Counted from the stretch's first letter, positions 51,327-60,354 are shown. The stretch: 64,000 nucleotides of DNA from CAIZGX01 sp046048875 (GCA_046048875.1 JBJOFG010000013.1:124001-188000); one strand, 5' to 3'. Made by a program: numbers and translations. The notes: a model not told the origin generated them from the letters alone.

Positions 51327-53510
51327 GTGTCAAAGCCTCTTCTCATAATTCCCCCGTTAACACAGTTGAATACCCCGTATCCAGCAACGGCCTATTTATC
51401 CGGATTTTTAAAGCAACAAGGGATAGATTCTCGACAAAAAGATTTGGGTTTAGACATGGTTTTGGAAGTGTTTTCAAGAAAGGGATTCGAACAATTATTC
51501 GATGCCATTGAGCAATCCAACTTCAACCTAAACCATCAACTCGATGCGTTGGTGAAAAATCGGAAGGCCTACGAGGATACTGTAGATGCCATCATTTCTT
51601 TCCTTCAAAATAAAAATTACACACTCGGATACCGCATTGCTTCCGGGGCTTATTTACCTGAAGGTTCGCGCTTTCAACAAATCAAAGACCTCGAATGGTT
51701 CTTCGGAAACATTGGCGTGCAAGACAAAGCGCGGTACAAATGCACCATGTACTTGGAAGATATCTCGGATCTCATTCAAGCTACTGTTGGTCCGCATTTC
51801 GGATTTTCAAAATACGCTGAACGCATTTCGAGAACGGCCGTTTCATTCAGTCCAATTCTTGAAGAATTACAAAAGCCAAACAATTATCTCGATGAGATTT
51901 TGGTGGAAAGGGTGAAAACCTATTTTGAAGAAGAGATTCCTTCAATGGTCGGATTCACTGTTCCTTTTGGTGGAAATCTTTATGGGGCACTGAAAGCAGG
52001 ACAATGGATTAAATTGAATTATCCTGAAGTGAAAATCGCTATGGGTGGCGGATATCCAAACACCGAATTGCGTGAACTTTCAGATCCGCGCGTTTTCGAT
52101 TTCGTCGATTACATTACGCTCGACGATGGAGAAGGACCATTCCTAGCACTTCTGAAGCATCTCGAAGATGCAGAAGGTCATTCTGAATTGAAAAGAACGT
52201 TCCGTAGAAATTCGAACAACGAAGTTGAATTCGTTGATAACAAAGTAGGAGGTGATTTCCTTCACGCGCAAAAACCTGCGCCGAGTTATTCCGGTCTTCG
52301 ATTCAACGAATACCTTTCGGTAATTGACATGCCGAACCCCATGCACCGCTTGTGGAACGACGGTCGTTGGAACAAGATGACAGTGGCTCACGGATGCTAT
52401 TGGAAGAAATGTAGCTTCTGCGACATTACCCTCGATTACATTGGACGATACGACCAGGCCAGTGCAACGCACCTAGTCGATCAAATGGAAGCACTTATCG
52501 CAGAGACCGGTGAAACCGGATTTCACTTCGTAGATGAAGCCGCACCACCCGCAGCATTGCGAGATCTAGCCATTGAAATTCTTCGAAGAGGTTTGCAAGT
52601 TTCTTGGTGGACCAACATACGTTTTGAAAAAACATTTTCGCCCGACCTCTGCAAGATTCTCGCAGCTTCAGGATGCATAGCCGTAACAGGAGGATTAGAA
52701 GTCGCGAGTCCCCGAATCTTAGAATTAATCGACAAAGGAATTTCCATCGATCAAGTCGCTAAGGTGTGCAAAGGTTTCCGCGATGCTGGAATCTTAGTGC
52801 ATGCTTACCTCATGTTCGGGTTCCCAACGCAAACTGAACAAGAAACTATCGACTCACTTGAAGTTGTGCGTCAGCTTTTCGAAAACCAATTGCTCCACTC
52901 CGGACATTGGCATCAATTCGCCATGACCGTTCACAGCCCAGTGGGGAAGGACCCCGAGAAATACGGAGTGATTCGCACAGGGCCTGTTTTCGAAGGTTTC
53001 GCGAACAACGACTTGTATCATGAAGACCCCAAAGGTGCGAACCACGAGCAGTATTCAGACGGATTGAAAAAGGCCTTGTACAATTACATGCATGGTATTG
53101 GATTAGAATTTCCACTAAAGAAATTCTTCAAATTCCCGATTCCCAATCCGTTGGTTCATCGTTCGCTCATTGAAAAATCAATCAAGAAAATGCCCGAGGA
53201 TGAGGTAGAATTGAAAGGCATGGTGCTTTTCCTTCATCAAACTTCTTTGAAGGCCTTGAAGAAAAACGGTCCGAACCAAGAGATGCTCTTCATGCACAAA
53301 TCGGGATACCAAAAGTTAGATCTTCCAACTGTCGTCGCAGATTTTCTGATTGAAAATGAATCTAAATTGAATTTATTTCAAGACGAAAAAATAGGGTTTC
53401 AAGAAACGCTCAGTATTCTTTCCAACCAACTCAAATGCACCCCTGAAGAGGTTGTAAAATTCAATTGGTGGAAACAAATGCGTGAATACGTTTGGATAGT
53501 CCGCGTTTAA
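51327..53510 (+). CDS. B12-binding-domain radical SAM enzyme
   Basis: 727 residues from a GTG start. The N-terminal B12-binding-like region (LLIIPPLTQLNTPYPATAYLSG and MVGFTVPFGGNLYGAL) is followed by the radical SAM core. The cluster motif is C-YWKK-C-SF-C (CX4CX2C, one residue longer than the standard first spacing), followed by GFHFVDEAAPP and TGGLEVASPRI. These enzymes catalyse methylations and other radical reactions; the substrate here is unknown. The start lies 16 nt after a terminator. TTTCTTTG at 51314-51321 is a -7-like box 5 nt before the GTG, so the mRNA is probably near-leaderless. Confidence 0.85.
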   Translation: MSKPLLIIPPLTQLNTPYPATAYLSGFLKQQGIDSRQKDLGLDMVLEVFSRKGFEQLFDAIEQSNFNLNHQLDALVKNRKAYEDTVDAIISFLQNKNYTLGYRIASGAYLPEGSRFQQIKDLEWFFGNIGVQDKARYKCTMYLEDISDLIQATVGPHFGFSKYAERISRTAVSFSPILEELQKPNNYLDEILVERVKTYFEEEIPSMVGFTVPFGGNLYGALKAGQWIKLNYPEVKIAMGGGYPNTELRELSDPRVFDFVDYITLDDGEGPFLALLKHLEDAEGHSELKRTFRRNSNNEVEFVDNKVGGDFLHAQKPAPSYSGLRFNEYLSVIDMPNPMHRLWNDGRWNKMTVAHGCYWKKCSFCDITLDYIGRYDQASATHLVDQMEALIAETGETGFHFVDEAAPPAALRDLAIEILRRGLQVSWWTNIRFEKTFSPDLCKILAASGCIAVTGGLEVASPRILELIDKGISIDQVAKVCKGFRDAGILVHAYLMFGFPTQTEQETIDSLEVVRQLFENQLLHSGHWHQFAMTVHSPVGKDPEKYGVIRTGPVFEGFANNDLYHEDPKGANHEQYSDGLKKALYNYMHGIGLEFPLKKFFKFPIPNPLVHRSLIEKSIKKMPEDEVELKGMVLFLHQTSLKALKKNGPNQEMLFMHKSGYQKLDLPTVVADFLIENESKLNLFQDEKIGFQETLSILSNQLKCTPEEVVKFNWWKQMREYVWIVRV

Positions 53511-54832
53511 GAAGGTTTTCTTTTAGAGTCAGCGTTTCCTGAAAAACGAGGCTTAAATCCACCACCGCTCTTTGGTCTGTTTCCGCCACCATTGCTGCTA
53601 CCAGAGCCGCTTCCGCGATGACTCTTTCCGCCGCCTGAACGAGAGAAAGGCTTCTTTCCTTGAGGCTTCTGTGCAACACCTGGAGCAGGTTTGTTTTCAG
53701 CCGGGAATGGATGCTCATTTACCACAGGAATTTCCAATCCGATCAATTTTTGAATGTCGCGCAAATAAGCACGCTCTTCAATGTCGCAGAATGAAATGGC
53801 TTTTCCTTCAGCGCCTGCGCGACCCGTTCTGCCAATGCGGTGAACATAAGTCTCTGGTATATTCGGAATTTCGAAGTTCACCACGAATGCCAATTCATCA
53901 ATGTCAATACCACGCGCAGCAATATCGGTTGCAACAAGCACTCGCGTGTGTCCGCCTTTGAAATTGCTCAATGCACGCTGACGGTGATTTTGAGATTTGT
54001 TTCCGTGAATGGCTTCAGCTTTAATGCTGTGCTTTTGTAAAAGCTTCACCACTTTGTCTGCTCCATGCTTGGTACGTGTAAACACCAAGGCCGATTTAAT
54101 TGATTTATCTTGAAGGACGTGCACCAACAAATCGTTCTTCTTCGCTTGATCGACGAAGTATATCGCTTGCTCAATCTTTTCAGCAGTAGAAGAAACAGGA
54201 GTTACTTCAACTTTTTTCGGAGTCGTTAAAATTGAATTGGCCAATTCCTGAATCGTCTTCGGCATAGTTGCCGAAAAGAACAGAGACTGTCTTCTTTCAG
54301 GAATTAATTTAATAATACGCTTCACATCGTTAACGAATCCCATGTCCAACATGCGATCCGCTTCATCCAACACAAACATTTGAATGTGACTCAAATTCAC
54401 ATGGCGCTGTTGCACCAAGTCTAGCAATCTTCCTGGAGTACAAATAAGAATATCAATTCCCGCTTTCAAAGCGTTGACTTGAGAGAACTGATTCACACCG
54501 CCGAAAATAACGGTGTGACGAAGATTCAAATTTCTGCCGTAGCTCGCGAAGCTTTCACCAATTTGAATAGCCAACTCACGCGTTGGTGTAACAATCAATG
54601 AACGAATTGCACGCTTGTTTCCAGTGTGTCCGGGATTCTGTGTAAGTAATTGTAAAATTGGAATAGCGAAGGCTGCTGTTTTTCCTGTTCCGGTTTGGGC
54701 GCAACCCAACAAATCGTTTCCTTCCAACAGAATTGGAATGGCTTGTTCTTGAATAGGAGTGGGGGTAGTGTAACCTTCTTTTTTTAGAGCGCTAAGGATA
54801 GGCTCAATTAAGTTTAATTTTTCAAATGACAT
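53507..54832 (-). CDS. DEAD-box RNA helicase, RhlE-like
   Basis: About 441 residues. Motifs in order: Q-motif TPTPIQEQAIP, I AQTGTGKT, Ia PTRELAIQ, GG, Ib TPGRLLD, II DEAD, III SAT, IV ALVFTRT, V ATDIAARGIDID and VI HRIGRTGRAG. A basic Gly/Ser-rich tail of about 55 residues (SGGGKSHRGSGSGSSNGGG) is typical of RhlE-like proteins in Bacteroidota. It unwinds structured RNA in ribosome assembly or mRNA decay. The start at 54832 (MSFEKLNL) is preferred to an upstream TTG. Its stop codon shares the TTAA palindrome with that of the convergent radical SAM gene. Confidence 0.95.
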   Translation of the reverse strand: MSFEKLNLIEPILSALKKEGYTTPTPIQEQAIPILLEGNDLLGCAQTGTGKTAAFAIPILQLLTQNPGHTGNKRAIRSLIVTPTRELAIQIGESFASYGRNLNLRHTVIFGGVNQFSQVNALKAGIDILICTPGRLLDLVQQRHVNLSHIQMFVLDEADRMLDMGFVNDVKRIIKLIPERRQSLFFSATMPKTIQELANSILTTPKKVEVTPVSSTAEKIEQAIYFVDQAKKNDLLVHVLQDKSIKSALVFTRTKHGADKVVKLLQKHSIKAEAIHGNKSQNHRQRALSNFKGGHTRVLVATDIAARGIDIDELAFVVNFEIPNIPETYVHRIGRTGRAGAEGKAISFCDIEERAYLRDIQKLIGLEIPVVNEHPFPAENKPAPGVAQKPQGKKPFSRSGGGKSHRGSGSGSSNGGGNRPKSGGGFKPRFSGNADSKRKPS

Positions 54833-54911
54833 AAAATACGTGGTCGCCAAATTCCCAATCGTATTTCAAAGTTGAACTGCCAACGGAACTTGTTGCGGGT
54901 GCAAAGGTAGG

Positions 54912-55556
54912 CTACTTCTTCACCCGAACCATCATTAATCCATCGCGAAGGGGCAAGAGCACCTTTTCACAACGCGAATCCTTCGCCACTAAATCGTTCA
55001 ATTCCTGAAGAACTTGTGTGTCGAGATCCTTTTCAGCCGCGTGTTCCAACACCTTACCACTCCAAAGGACATTGTCTATTAGAATAACCGCACCAGGTTG
55101 AATATGATTCATAGCCCAATTCCAATAATGAAGGTAATTCCGCTTGTCGGCATCAATAAATACCAAATCGAATGTACCCTCAATTTCTTCAAATGCGTCC
55201 AAGGCAGCTTTGTAAATAGGCTTTATTTGAGCTCCATTTTTATGTTGAAGGAAATACTTGTCGTGCAACCAACTAAGCTCATCGTTCTCATCAATCGTAA
55301 TTAATTCGCCATCGGATTGAAGTCCATCGGCCAAGCACAATGCGCTATATCCGGTGAATGTTCCAATCTCTAAAATGCGCTTGGGTTGAATCAATTGCGA
55401 AAGCAGACTAAAGAATCTTCCTTGTAGATGTCCGCTGAGCATACGCGGATTAATCACTTTCTGCCAGGTTTCAGAAGACAGTGCTTTCAATAATTCAGAC
55501 TCGTCATCTGAATGCTTCTCGCAATAATCCAATAAAGTAGATGAGATAAAATCCAT
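54912..55556 (-). CDS. SAM-dependent O-methyltransferase (CCoAMT-like family)
   Basis: About 214 residues. SAM-binding motif LEIGTFTGYSALCLADGL, acidic loop TIDENDEL, metal-binding DLVFIDADKRNYLHYW and VLIDNVLWSGKV. This is the class I caffeoyl-CoA/catechol O-methyltransferase-type family; bacterial members act on small molecules or, in some cases, on tRNA (TrmR-like). The start ATG at 55556 is used; the longer frame to 55571 begins with TTG. It is divergent from the CPBP gene, and the two start codons are only 32 bp apart. Confidence 0.9.
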   Translation of the reverse strand: MDFISSTLLDYCEKHSDDESELLKALSSETWQKVINPRMLSGHLQGRFFSLLSQLIQPKRILEIGTFTGYSALCLADGLQSDGELITIDENDELSWLHDKYFLQHKNGAQIKPIYKAALDAFEEIEGTFDLVFIDADKRNYLHYWNWAMNHIQPGAVILIDNVLWSGKVLEHAAEKDLDTQVLQELNDLVAKDSRCEKVLLPLRDGLMMVRVKK

Positions 55557-55583
55557 TGCGCGAAGGTACAAACCTTACCTTTG
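55556..55583 (+). promoter_or_regulatory. Bacteroidota-type promoter for the CPBP-SUI1-methyltransferase operon
   Basis: TTG at 55556-55558, a 17-base spacer and TACCTTTG at 55576-55583 match the TTG-N17-23-TAnnTTTG consensus. The ATG is 5 nt beyond the -7 box, so transcription should begin at or beside the start codon. The -33 element overlaps the start codon of the divergent methyltransferase gene. Confidence 0.7.
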
Positions 55584-55588
55584 CAATT

Positions 55589-56200
55589 ATGAGAGCGAGT
55601 CGTGAATTGTTTATGCGCATGGGGTTGTTGACGCTTCTCGTTCCTTTGGTTATTGTTTCAATTCTGTATTACTTCAATGCAACGGAGTTCATGGTACCTA
55701 TGATTATTGGGAAAATGAATGTGTGGTTGCAACTTGGATTCGGAGTTGTTGGAGGATTGGTGCTAAGCGGAATAACATGGCTCATGGGGAAATGGAAATA
55801 CCTCGACGATGTGAATTTCGATTACACGTTACGTTTAGGTATTTTTAATTTTAGCATGCAAGAAATACTGTTTTTAAGCTTTTGCGCAGGTGTAGGAGAA
55901 GAAATTGTATTCAGAGGAATGATTCAACCGTGGTGCGGAGTCATAGCGACTTCCTTCATGTTTATTGGACTTCACGGTTACATGAGCTACAGTTCTTGGC
56001 CGAAGGTTGTATTTGGATTAATCTTATTATCCGTTGGAACCTTACTAGGCGTTTTGGGTGAATATGTAGGATTGCTATCAGCCATTGTCGCTCATATTTT
56101 ATACGACATTGTTGCTTTTAAGCGTATTCAAGCAGAATACGAAGAGTTAAAAAAGAAAACGATTATTCCAATTGCACATGAGCAAGAAGAACAAGAATGA
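55589..56200 (+). CDS. CPBP-family intramembrane metalloprotease
   Basis: About 203 residues with five to six membrane helices. Active-site motifs are visible: EE-xxx-R in GVGEEIVFRGM, F-xxx-H in MFIGLHGYM and H-xxx-D in VAHILYDIV. This is the CAAX protease / bacteriocin-processing (CPBP, ABI) family, with a glutamate-dependent intramembrane site. The bacterial role is often unknown. The start at 55589 is fixed by the promoter at 55556-55583; the upstream frame would run through that promoter. It overlaps the SUI1 gene by 23 nt. Confidence 0.9.
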   Translation: MRASRELFMRMGLLTLLVPLVIVSILYYFNATEFMVPMIIGKMNVWLQLGFGVVGGLVLSGITWLMGKWKYLDDVNFDYTLRLGIFNFSMQEILFLSFCAGVGEEIVFRGMIQPWCGVIATSFMFIGLHGYMSYSSWPKVVFGLILLSVGTLLGVLGEYVGLLSAIVAHILYDIVAFKRIQAEYEELKKKTIIPIAHEQEEQE

Positions 56201-56519
56201 AGGTGGATTTGTGTTCAGTACGAATCCCAACTTCAACATAGAAAATGAAAACGAAGCAGTGGAGACGCTTCCGCCCAACGAACAGAAATTGAAAGTTTGG
56301 TTGGAAAAAAATCATCGCGGAGGAAAGACAGCTTCCGTCATTAAAGACTTCGTCGGCAGCGATGAAGATTTAGAGCAGTTGGCTAAAGTGCTAAAAAATA
56401 AATGTGGTACCGGTGGAAGTGCGAAAGATGGTGAGATAATTATTCAAGGCGACCACAGAGAAAAAATTATTAAACTGCTGCAAGACATGGGTTATGCGGC
56501 TAAAAAAGCAGGAGGATAA
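56178..56519 (+). CDS. SUI1/eIF1-like translation factor YciH
   Basis: 113 residues. The C-terminal SUI1 domain (LKVWLEKNHRGGKTASVIKDF, then LKNKCGTGGSAKDGEIIIQGDH and REKIIKLLQDMGY) is complete. The N-terminal 35 residues are polar. YciH proteins monitor translation initiation fidelity on the 30S subunit. It starts inside the CPBP gene and its stop codon directly abuts the next start (TAA-ATG). Confidence 0.95.
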   Translation: MSKKNKNEGGFVFSTNPNFNIENENEAVETLPPNEQKLKVWLEKNHRGGKTASVIKDFVGSDEDLEQLAKVLKNKCGTGGSAKDGEIIIQGDHREKIIKLLQDMGYAAKKAGG

Positions 56520-57695
56520 ATGGAGAAAATATTTCCTATCGTAGTGAAGACCATGCAGAGCCTTGAACCTCTGTTGGCGCAAGAGATGATTGCATTGGGT
56601 GCAACAGATGTTGAAGAGGGAAGACGAGTGGTTCGCGCGAATTGCGATCTTGAAACACTTTATAAAATCAATTATCGCGCGCGCTTGGCGTTGCGTGTGC
56701 TTTGTCCTTTGAGTTCGTTTCAAATTCGCAAGGCAGACGATTTATACACCAAGGCCTATGAAATGCCCTGGGAAGAATACTTGAATGCAGAAACAACTTT
56801 TGCCATTGATCCGCAAGTGTTTTCATCCTTGTTCACACATTCGCATTTCCCTTCGTTACGTGTGAAAGACGCCATTGCAGACCGTTTGAAAAAGGTCTAT
56901 GGCTCTCGTCCAGACGTGAATCCAGAAAGTCCAGATGTTCAAATTCATTTGCTCATTGACCAAGAGAAGGTTCAAATTTCGTTAGACAGTTCAGGACGCT
57001 CGCTCAATCAGCGTGGTTATCGTGTGAATGGGGGAGAGGCGCCCATGAACGAAGTTTTGGCTGCTGGGATCATCGCCATTACTGGATGGAAAGGAGAAAC
57101 GCCATTCTACAATCCGTTCTGTGGTTCTGGTACTCTGGCGTTCGAAGCGGCATACGCGGCTTTGAATATCCCTGCACAAAAGGCTTATCCAAAATTCAAT
57201 TTTCAAACGTGGTTGAATTTCGACGATGCACTTTGGATGACTGTTCATGCTGATGCAAACGCGTTGATTGAAAACAAAGAGTTAACTATTGTTGCTTCAG
57301 ACATTGATTACGACCAACTGAATGTGGCCCGTAAGAACGGAAAGAACCTGCCTTTCAAAGATGCTATTCGATTTGAAAAGTCAGACTTCTTCAGTGAAGA
57401 CAGTGTTCCCGAAGTTCCAGGAGTTGTTGTCTTGAATCCGCCTTATGGTGAAAGAATGGAAATTGAAGAGTTGGAAAAAATCTATGCTGAAATGGGTTCT
57501 GTCTTCAAACACCGTTATTCCGGTTCAACAGCTTGGGTAATATCTTCTGACTTGCAAGCCCTTCATGCCATTGGACTTCGTCCGAAACGTAAGGTGAAAT
57601 TGATGAATGGAAAACTCGAATGTGAATTGCGAGGAATAGAACTGTTCCGCGGAAAACGCAACGAACGTTTTGAAGTTAAGCCGACAGATTCTTGA
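56520..57695 (+). CDS. 23S rRNA (guanine) methyltransferase, RlmL/YcbY N-terminal-type
   Basis: 391 residues. N-terminal ferredoxin-like and THUMP domains (about 1-160) lead to a class I methyltransferase. Key motifs: NPFCGSGTLAFEAAYAALN (SAM binding), SDIDYDQLNVARKN and the amino-methylating NPPYGERM. It probably methylates N2 of a guanine in 23S rRNA. The 3' end overlaps the convergent acyltransferase gene by 20 nt. It lacks the RlmK half of the E. coli fusion. Confidence 0.92.
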   Translation: MEKIFPIVVKTMQSLEPLLAQEMIALGATDVEEGRRVVRANCDLETLYKINYRARLALRVLCPLSSFQIRKADDLYTKAYEMPWEEYLNAETTFAIDPQVFSSLFTHSHFPSLRVKDAIADRLKKVYGSRPDVNPESPDVQIHLLIDQEKVQISLDSSGRSLNQRGYRVNGGEAPMNEVLAAGIIAITGWKGETPFYNPFCGSGTLAFEAAYAALNIPAQKAYPKFNFQTWLNFDDALWMTVHADANALIENKELTIVASDIDYDQLNVARKNGKNLPFKDAIRFEKSDFFSEDSVPEVPGVVVLNPPYGERMEIEELEKIYAEMGSVFKHRYSGSTAWVISSDLQALHAIGLRPKRKVKLMNGKLECELRGIELFRGKRNERFEVKPTDS

Positions 57696-58860
57696 AGTTA
57701 ATCACTGGATTCGCGTACATCTGAAGCATGATCTCACGTGCTATTTGAGTGAAATTTTCCTTCGGAAGATTCGTTTTCTTGCGGTGTAAACTCAACTTGA
57801 AGGTATTTCCTCTGATGTAATTGTTGAAGGCGATTTTTTGAATTTGGGTGTAATGGTCTTTGTATTCCTTCGTACCATTCAACAAATCGTAAGCAATGTA
57901 ATTCGTTGGCCACAACTTGAAAATGCGGTGCATTTCATTGTCTATGGCTTGCGTTAAATAGCGGTATTTCTCGTTTTTATTCTGAATGGTGCGCATGTGT
58001 TCAATGTGTCCATTCAATGAATTTCCCATGGAAATATTCACACGGCCCTTGTGTCCAGTGATACCCTTCAACATAGAAAGAAAATCTTCACCAGATTTTT
58101 TCTCGTACGAACCAAGCACTTTCAAATGCATCAATTCGTTCGTCTTCATCATATCGCAAGGATCATACTCATAGCTCACCGCCATGGGTATCATATTTAA
58201 AGCAAGCAGTCCGTCTTCAATGTTGTCGGAACTCATGGCGAACATTTTCAACAATCCGGTTGCTGTTCGATCATCTCCGTCTTTACTGCGTCCTTCGCGT
58301 TGAGCGATCCAAATAGAAGTATCGTCTTTCGTAATGGTATGACGAATGTAATTGGAAAGGCGAAGGCTGTAATAGAACATCTCTTTCGCATTCACATTGC
58401 GATTCACAATGAAATTCTTGTTCGAACGTACAATGTCTTCAACCACTTTCTGACGAAGCAAGTTATCTCCAATCGCGATCTGTGTGGTCTTGTGTCCTTG
58501 CTCGAGCAGACTAACATTTAAGATAGCACTATCAAGAATTATATCTCTGTGATTGCTTAAAAACAAATAAGCTTTGGATTTATCGAGGGATTCAAAATTG
58601 GAAAAAGACAAACCGCTCGTGGTTGTTTGAATAGCCATTTTGAAAGCTGGTCCAGAAATTTCAGATTGAAACTCATCAACCGTAGTTACTTGTCGTAACA
58701 TTTTCTGAATAGCAGAGCGGCTTAATCCTGGAAAAACCCACTTCAGCATTTTGTAGAACTCAGGGACCTCCAAAATGCGTTCGATGGCAGCCTTTAATTC
58801 TTCGTCGTTATACGGACGAATGGGATCGAAATTAAAAACGTCTATCTGGGACTCTTCCAT
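57676..58860 (-). CDS. 1-acyl-glycerol-phosphate acyltransferase-like (PlsB/PlsC domain) protein
   Basis: 394 residues. The acyltransferase motif is LSNHRDIILDSAIL (NHxxxxD form as NHRDIILD), with the later segment IWIAQREGRSKDGD acting as the second motif. A long C-terminal helical part follows. It is soluble or peripheral at the inner membrane and adds acyl chains to glycerophospholipids or ornithine-type lipids. It has its own -7 box 5 nt upstream. The bracket of polar residues around KDEEL is unremarkable. Confidence 0.85.
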   Translation of the reverse strand: MEESQIDVFNFDPIRPYNDEELKAAIERILEVPEFYKMLKWVFPGLSRSAIQKMLRQVTTVDEFQSEISGPAFKMAIQTTTSGLSFSNFESLDKSKAYLFLSNHRDIILDSAILNVSLLEQGHKTTQIAIGDNLLRQKVVEDIVRSNKNFIVNRNVNAKEMFYYSLRLSNYIRHTITKDDTSIWIAQREGRSKDGDDRTATGLLKMFAMSSDNIEDGLLALNMIPMAVSYEYDPCDMMKTNELMHLKVLGSYEKKSGEDFLSMLKGITGHKGRVNISMGNSLNGHIEHMRTIQNKNEKYRYLTQAIDNEMHRIFKLWPTNYIAYDLLNGTKEYKDHYTQIQKIAFNNYIRGNTFKLSLHRKKTNLPKENFTQIAREIMLQMYANPVINFKNLSA

Positions 58861-58865
58861 GGTTG

Positions 58866-58873
58866 CAAAAGTA
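58866..58873 (-). promoter_or_regulatory. -7 promoter box for the acyltransferase gene
   Basis: The minus strand reads TACTTTTG, an exact TAnnTTTG, ending 5 nt before the ATG. No TTG -33 element is present at the right distance. Confidence 0.45.
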
Positions 58874-58904
58874 AGAAATTCAAAAGATTTGAGCGTTTAA
58901 AGTC

Positions 58905-58935
58905 TTGTCGGAAATATGAACAATGTCTACTTTTG
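58905..58935 (+). promoter_or_regulatory. Bacteroidota-type promoter for the lipoprotein gene
   Basis: TTG at 58905-58907, a 20-base spacer and TACTTTTG at 58928-58935. The ATG at 58940 is 4 nt downstream. This fixes the gene start at 58940, since the longer frame from 58916 would contain the promoter. Confidence 0.65.
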
Positions 58936-58939
58936 GCTT

Positions 58940-59848
58940 ATGAATAAATTGAGAGGATTGCTTGTAATTGGTGCATTTGCATTGGTCTTAAGCTCATGTG
59001 AAGAGAAGAAGGCCCCCGTTCCTTCAAGAAGTATTGAGTTAATTGGTGATTTTGACGATACGCTTTGGAATCAAAATACGGGAACCATCTATTCGCTGTC
59101 CTTGTATGCCGACAGTAGTTTCTTTTTACGCAAGCGTGTGATAGGTGGTGAAGCAAAGACTTTTTTAGGGAATTACAAACCCAATGAAAAGTGGGACGCT
59201 TTAAACTTGAAATGTGCCGACAGTACGAATGTATTTGCAGTTCAAATAAAATCATCAGACGTATTGGAATTGAATGTTGAAGATGGCGTTTCTTCTATGA
59301 ATCGTTCAACTAAAGTTGTCAGTACCTCTGGATCAGCGATGTTGAAGAATCGAGTGAAATTATGGTCGAATGACAAGTCTATCGTTTATCAATTGGTTAA
59401 TCCAAATGAGCTAATTATCGACCAGTTGTTCATCAATACGCTTACACCAGATTACAAGGCGTTGTTAAGTTACTATTCTGGAAAATACGAATCGCCTCAG
59501 TTGGTGAAATCGTTGAATTACAGCCAAGAGGAAATTGTAAAGCTTCAAGAATTGTATTTCCCAAAGCCAGAAGTCGCGAAAAAAGATCTAAAGGATGCTC
59601 CACCCATTGAAGATAAAATGCCAATGAAATCTTTGTTTTTTATTAAAAAGCAGGGAGTGGTTGAGATTCAATTGGTGGCTTTAAGTTCGAAGGGAAATGA
59701 TTATTCGAAGAAAGATACCTGGGAATTGAATGCGGAAGGATGGAAGTTAGTGAGTTCCGAATTTGCTGCAGTGAATTCGCAAATTATTTATGACAATCCG
59801 AACGAGGTCAAACTTCCAACTGGAGATATTATCATCAATAAGAAGTAA
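58940..59848 (+). CDS. Hypothetical lipoprotein (NlpE-like N-terminal region possible)
   Basis: About 302 residues. A clean lipoprotein signal MNKLRGLLVIGAFALVLSSC with lipobox LSSC. The mature N-terminal half is beta-rich (IYSLSLYADSSFFLRKR, TFLGNYKPNEKWDALNLK), faintly like NlpE/META-type domains, which is too weak to name. The C-terminal half has polar Lys/Asp-rich stretches. It is anchored in the outer or inner membrane and the function is unknown. It is single, with its own promoter and a terminator downstream. Confidence 0.75.
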   Translation: MNKLRGLLVIGAFALVLSSCEEKKAPVPSRSIELIGDFDDTLWNQNTGTIYSLSLYADSSFFLRKRVIGGEAKTFLGNYKPNEKWDALNLKCADSTNVFAVQIKSSDVLELNVEDGVSSMNRSTKVVSTSGSAMLKNRVKLWSNDKSIVYQLVNPNELIIDQLFINTLTPDYKALLSYYSGKYESPQLVKSLNYSQEEIVKLQELYFPKPEVAKKDLKDAPPIEDKMPMKSLFFIKKQGVVEIQLVALSSKGNDYSKKDTWELNAEGWKLVSSEFAAVNSQIIYDNPNEVKLPTGDIIINKK

Positions 59849-59853
59849 TAAAA

Positions 59854-59882
59854 AAGGGTCTCGAAACGAGACCCTTAATTTT
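59854..59882. terminator. Intrinsic terminator between convergent lipoprotein genes
   Basis: AAGGGTCTCG-AAA-CGAGACCCTT is a perfect 10-bp stem with a triloop, with A-rich and T-rich flanks, so it can work on both strands. Confidence 0.9.
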
Positions 59883-59899
59883 TTTAAGAAGAGGGGAAA

Positions 59900-60184
59900 T
59901 TAGTTTCCTCCCATTGCAGCTTTCATTGCTTCTTCCATACATGGCTTCACAAGAGCTTCCAATTCTTTTTCTTCTTCGCTTCCTTTTGGATATTTCTTTT
60001 GTAACTCATCCATTTTAGGCTCATACTCTTTTTGAAGAGCTTCGATTTTCGCTGTGTCGTTAGCTTTTTGAGCTTCAACCATTTTGTTCATCATGTCACA
60101 GATAGTTTCTGCGTCAGACTTTACACCGCCGCAAGATGCCATGAACATTGCAAGAGCAACTGCTGGGATCATTAATTTTTTCAT
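59900..60184 (-). CDS. Small helical lipoprotein
   Basis: 94 residues from ATG 60184 (MKKLMIPAVALAMFMASCGG, lipobox MASC). The mature part is charged and probably a helical hairpin (MNKMVEAQKANDTAKIEALQ, PKMDELQKKYPKG). Two further Cys (ETICDMM and VKPCMEEA) could pair. The frame could extend upstream to 60205, but the signal peptide fits 60184. The function is unknown; small lipoproteins of this shape are common in Bacteroidota. Confidence 0.78.
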   Translation of the reverse strand: MKKLMIPAVALAMFMASCGGVKSDAETICDMMNKMVEAQKANDTAKIEALQKEYEPKMDELQKKYPKGSEEEKELEALVKPCMEEAMKAAMGGN

Positions 60185-60354
60185 AAGAATAATTTTAGTT
60201 TTCACGAATATAAAAAGATTTGGTTCCTAGAAAAGGATTTTGGCTTCAATAATTCGTGCAATGTTAAAAAGTGAATTACTTTGTTGAAAGACCATGGTTT
60301 TTATTGGTTAGGAAACGCCTGTATTCCCTGAGATTTGCTCAATAAAGTTTTGAA

